A stretch of DNA of 64,000 bases from Pseudomonas fulva (GTDB lineage: Bacteria; Pseudomonadota; Gammaproteobacteria; Pseudomonadales; Pseudomonadaceae). Position 1 is the stretch's first letter. Every line of letters begins with the position of its first letter. The position numbers were made by a program, and so were the translations under genes. The stretch is from NCBI RefSeq assembly GCF_023517795.1, contig NZ_CP082928.1, positions 5,373,137-5,437,136 on the forward strand, in the 5' to 3' direction. This document shows, piece by piece, positions 62,672 through 64,000 of the stretch. Under the pieces are notes generated by a model that did no database searches, had not been told where the DNA came from, and saw nothing but the letters and a program-made list of their open reading frames with translations.

Positions 62672-63280
62672 TCAGGCGGCGGCGAACAGCCCGTCGATCT
62701 GCGCGTGGGCGCTACGCAGTGCGTTGGCTTTCGGCTCTTCACCGTATGCCAGGCCTTCGGCACGCACCACCTCGATATCGGTGATGCCCAGGAAATTCAG
62801 CACCAGGATCAGGTAGTCCTCATGGGCCTGGCCACTGGCTTGCCCGGCGTGGATACCGCCGGCAGTGGAAGCGATGATCACTTTCTTGCCGCCGGCCAGG
62901 CCCTTCGGGCCGTTCTCGTCGTAGGCGAAGGTCTTGCCGGCTACGCAGACTCGATCGATCCACGCCTTGAGCTGGGTAGGGATGGTGAAGTTGTACATCG
63001 GCGCGCCGATGACGATGGCGTCGGCCGCCAGGAATTCTTCCAGGGTCGCCTGGGCCAGGGCCACTTCGTGAGCCTGGGCAGCGTCACGCAGTTCGGCTGG
63101 CGTACCACCGGCAACCAGGCTGGCGGCCGAGAAATGGCTCAGGGCGTCGCTCGCCAGGTCACGGTAGGTAACCTGAACATCGGCCTGGCTGCTTTTCCAG
63201 GCTTCGGTAACCGCCGCGCTGAGCTGACGGGAAGCAGAGGCATCGCCAAGAATGCTGGAATCGAGGTGCAGAAGTTTCAT
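62672..63280 (-). CDS. azoR: FMN-dependent NADH:quinone/azo reductase AzoR
   Basis: This 202-residue flavodoxin-like protein has [24 protein letters not shown] (FMN phosphate loop) and [34 protein letters not shown], the conserved MYNF motif. [15 protein letters not shown] and [16 protein letters not shown] follow. AzoR reduces azo dyes and quinones using NADH and protects against thiol stress. It is divergent from a LysR-family gene, 138 bp away, the usual layout for regulator and target. Confidence 0.95.
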   Translation of the reverse strand: MKLLHLDSSILGDASASRQLSAAVTEAWKSSQADVQVTYRDLASDALSHFSAASLVAGGTPAELRDAAQAHEVALAQATLEEFLAADAIVIGAPMYNFTIPTQLKAWIDRVCVAGKTFAYDENGPKGLAGGKKVIIASTAGGIHAGQASGQAHEDYLILVLNFLGITDIEVVRAEGLAYGEEPKANALRSAHAQIDGLFAAA

Positions 63281-63418
63281 GAAGCGCTCCTTGAAAGAGG
63301 TCGGTGACTGTCTGATGGGTTAATCCTACCGATGGCGACAATCACTGATTAGCCGGTGAAAATGCGATGATGCGTTCCACCAGTGGAACAAATCATTATT
63401 CACGCGCCCGGAGTCCCC

Positions 63419-64000
63419 ATGCAGGACCTCAATGACCTGATGTACTTCGCCAAGGTGGTCGAGCACGGCGGCTTCAGCGCTGCCGGGCAACAGCTGGGCA
63501 TTCCCAAGTCGCGCCTGTCACGGCGCGTGGCCGAACTCGAGGCGCGGCTGGGTGTGCGCCTGCTGCAACGCACCACCCGCAAGCTGGCGTTGACCGAAAC
63601 CGGCGAGCGCTACCTGCGCCATTGCCAGGCGATGCTGCTCGAAGCCGAGCAGGCGCAGGAGGCCGTGGCCTCGCTGAGCAGCGAGCCACGCGGGCGGGTG
63701 CGCATGTCCTGCCCCGTGGAGCTGGCGCGCGCCGGGCTGCACCCGGTAATCACCAGCTTTCTGGCCAAGTACCCCTTGGTGCAACTCGATGTGGTGCTGA
63801 CCAATCGCCGCGTGGACCTGCTGCAGGAGGGCCTCGACGTCGCGCTGCGGGTACGTGATCAGAACGATGAGGATCCGTCGCTGATCGCCCGCCAGCTGGC
63901 ACCCGCCTCCGCCTATCTGGTGGCTGCGCCGGCGTTGCTGCACGGCCTGGACATCCGTACCCCCGACGATCTGCAGCAGCTACCGGCGCTTGGCGCCGCG
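63419..64000 (+). CDS. LysR-type regulator, N-terminal part (runs off window end)
   Basis: The visible 194 residues have the LysR helix-turn-helix (LNDLMYFAKVVEHGGFSAAGQQLGIPKSRLSRRVAELEARLGVRLLQRTTRKLALTETGERYL). A linker and the start of the effector domain follow (GRVRMSCPVELARAGLHPVITSFLAKYPLVQLDVVLTNRRVDLLQEGLDVALRVR). CGGAG precedes the ATG at 63419-63421. It likely controls azoR across the 63281-63418 spacer. The C terminus lies beyond the window. Confidence 0.93.
   Translation, partial: MQDLNDLMYFAKVVEHGGFSAAGQQLGIPKSRLSRRVAELEARLGVRLLQRTTRKLALTETGERYLRHCQAMLLEAEQAQEAVASLSSEPRGRVRMSCPVELARAGLHPVITSFLAKYPLVQLDVVLTNRRVDLLQEGLDVALRVRDQNDEDPSLIARQLAPASAYLVAAPALLHGLDIRTPDDLQQLPALGAA

Overview
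The window is chromosomal DNA from a Pseudomonas sensu lato species. It has high GC, dense coding and strong codon bias, and carries the genus hallmarks oprF-sigX-cmpX-crfX-cmaX, oprI, tgpA, cysB, fabAB and a GntR/prpB/prpC/acnD/prpF operon. I see no rRNA, tRNA, CRISPR array, transposase or prophage. From memory, the gene content matches blocks that lie apart in P. aeruginosa PAO1 (around PA0793-0797, PA1609-1614, PA1750-1777 and PA2853-2875), so the region is a mosaic of core blocks rather than an acquired island.

Layout. 1-5140 (minus strand): truncated oprF, then the envelope-stress unit sigX, cmpX, crfX and cmaX, then rraA and an alpha/beta hydrolase. 5388-8756: divergent PEP synthase (ppsA) and its regulatory kinase/phosphorylase (ppsR). 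8779-16249: a LysE exporter and the methylcitrate-cycle operon for propionate, led by a GntR repressor whose start is flanked by inverted-repeat operators. 16705-19758: a three-gene operon of a periplasmic retropepsin-like protease, a 7TM protein with an inactive transglutaminase-like domain, and a RimK-like ATP-grasp ligase. This is the best candidate here for a poorly characterised system. 19885-25222: a cysteine-poor CysH-like protein, cysB, a universal stress protein, a thioredoxin-like protein, a PilZ protein, DAHP synthase and oprI.

25321-31315: L,D-transpeptidase, tesA and its divergent ABC exporter, and greB. 31532-36491: DoxX, MltF2, TatD and a chemoreceptor with an Anr/FNR-like box upstream. 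36488-44102: thioesterase, CHAD protein, the tgpA-DUF58-moxR operon and a second chemoreceptor. 44342-52944: mixed small envelope proteins, flavin reductase, patatin, AI-2E permease, hydrolases, sixA and gpsA. 53229-58103: a binding protein translationally coupled to a hybrid histidine kinase (PA1611-like), then fabA-fabB. 58334-64000: a secreted amidohydrolase, an ECF sigma/anti-sigma pair with a DUF4394 secreted protein, dienelactone hydrolase, azoR and the start of a divergent LysR gene.

The common themes are envelope homeostasis (OprF, OprI, SigX, CmpX, TgpA, LdtP-type enzyme, MltF2) and central carbon handling (PpsA, methylcitrate cycle, DAHP synthase, FabAB). Many starts were reassigned downstream of the longest open frame using Shine-Dalgarno spacing. 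All family assignments are from reading the sequence; no database search was run.
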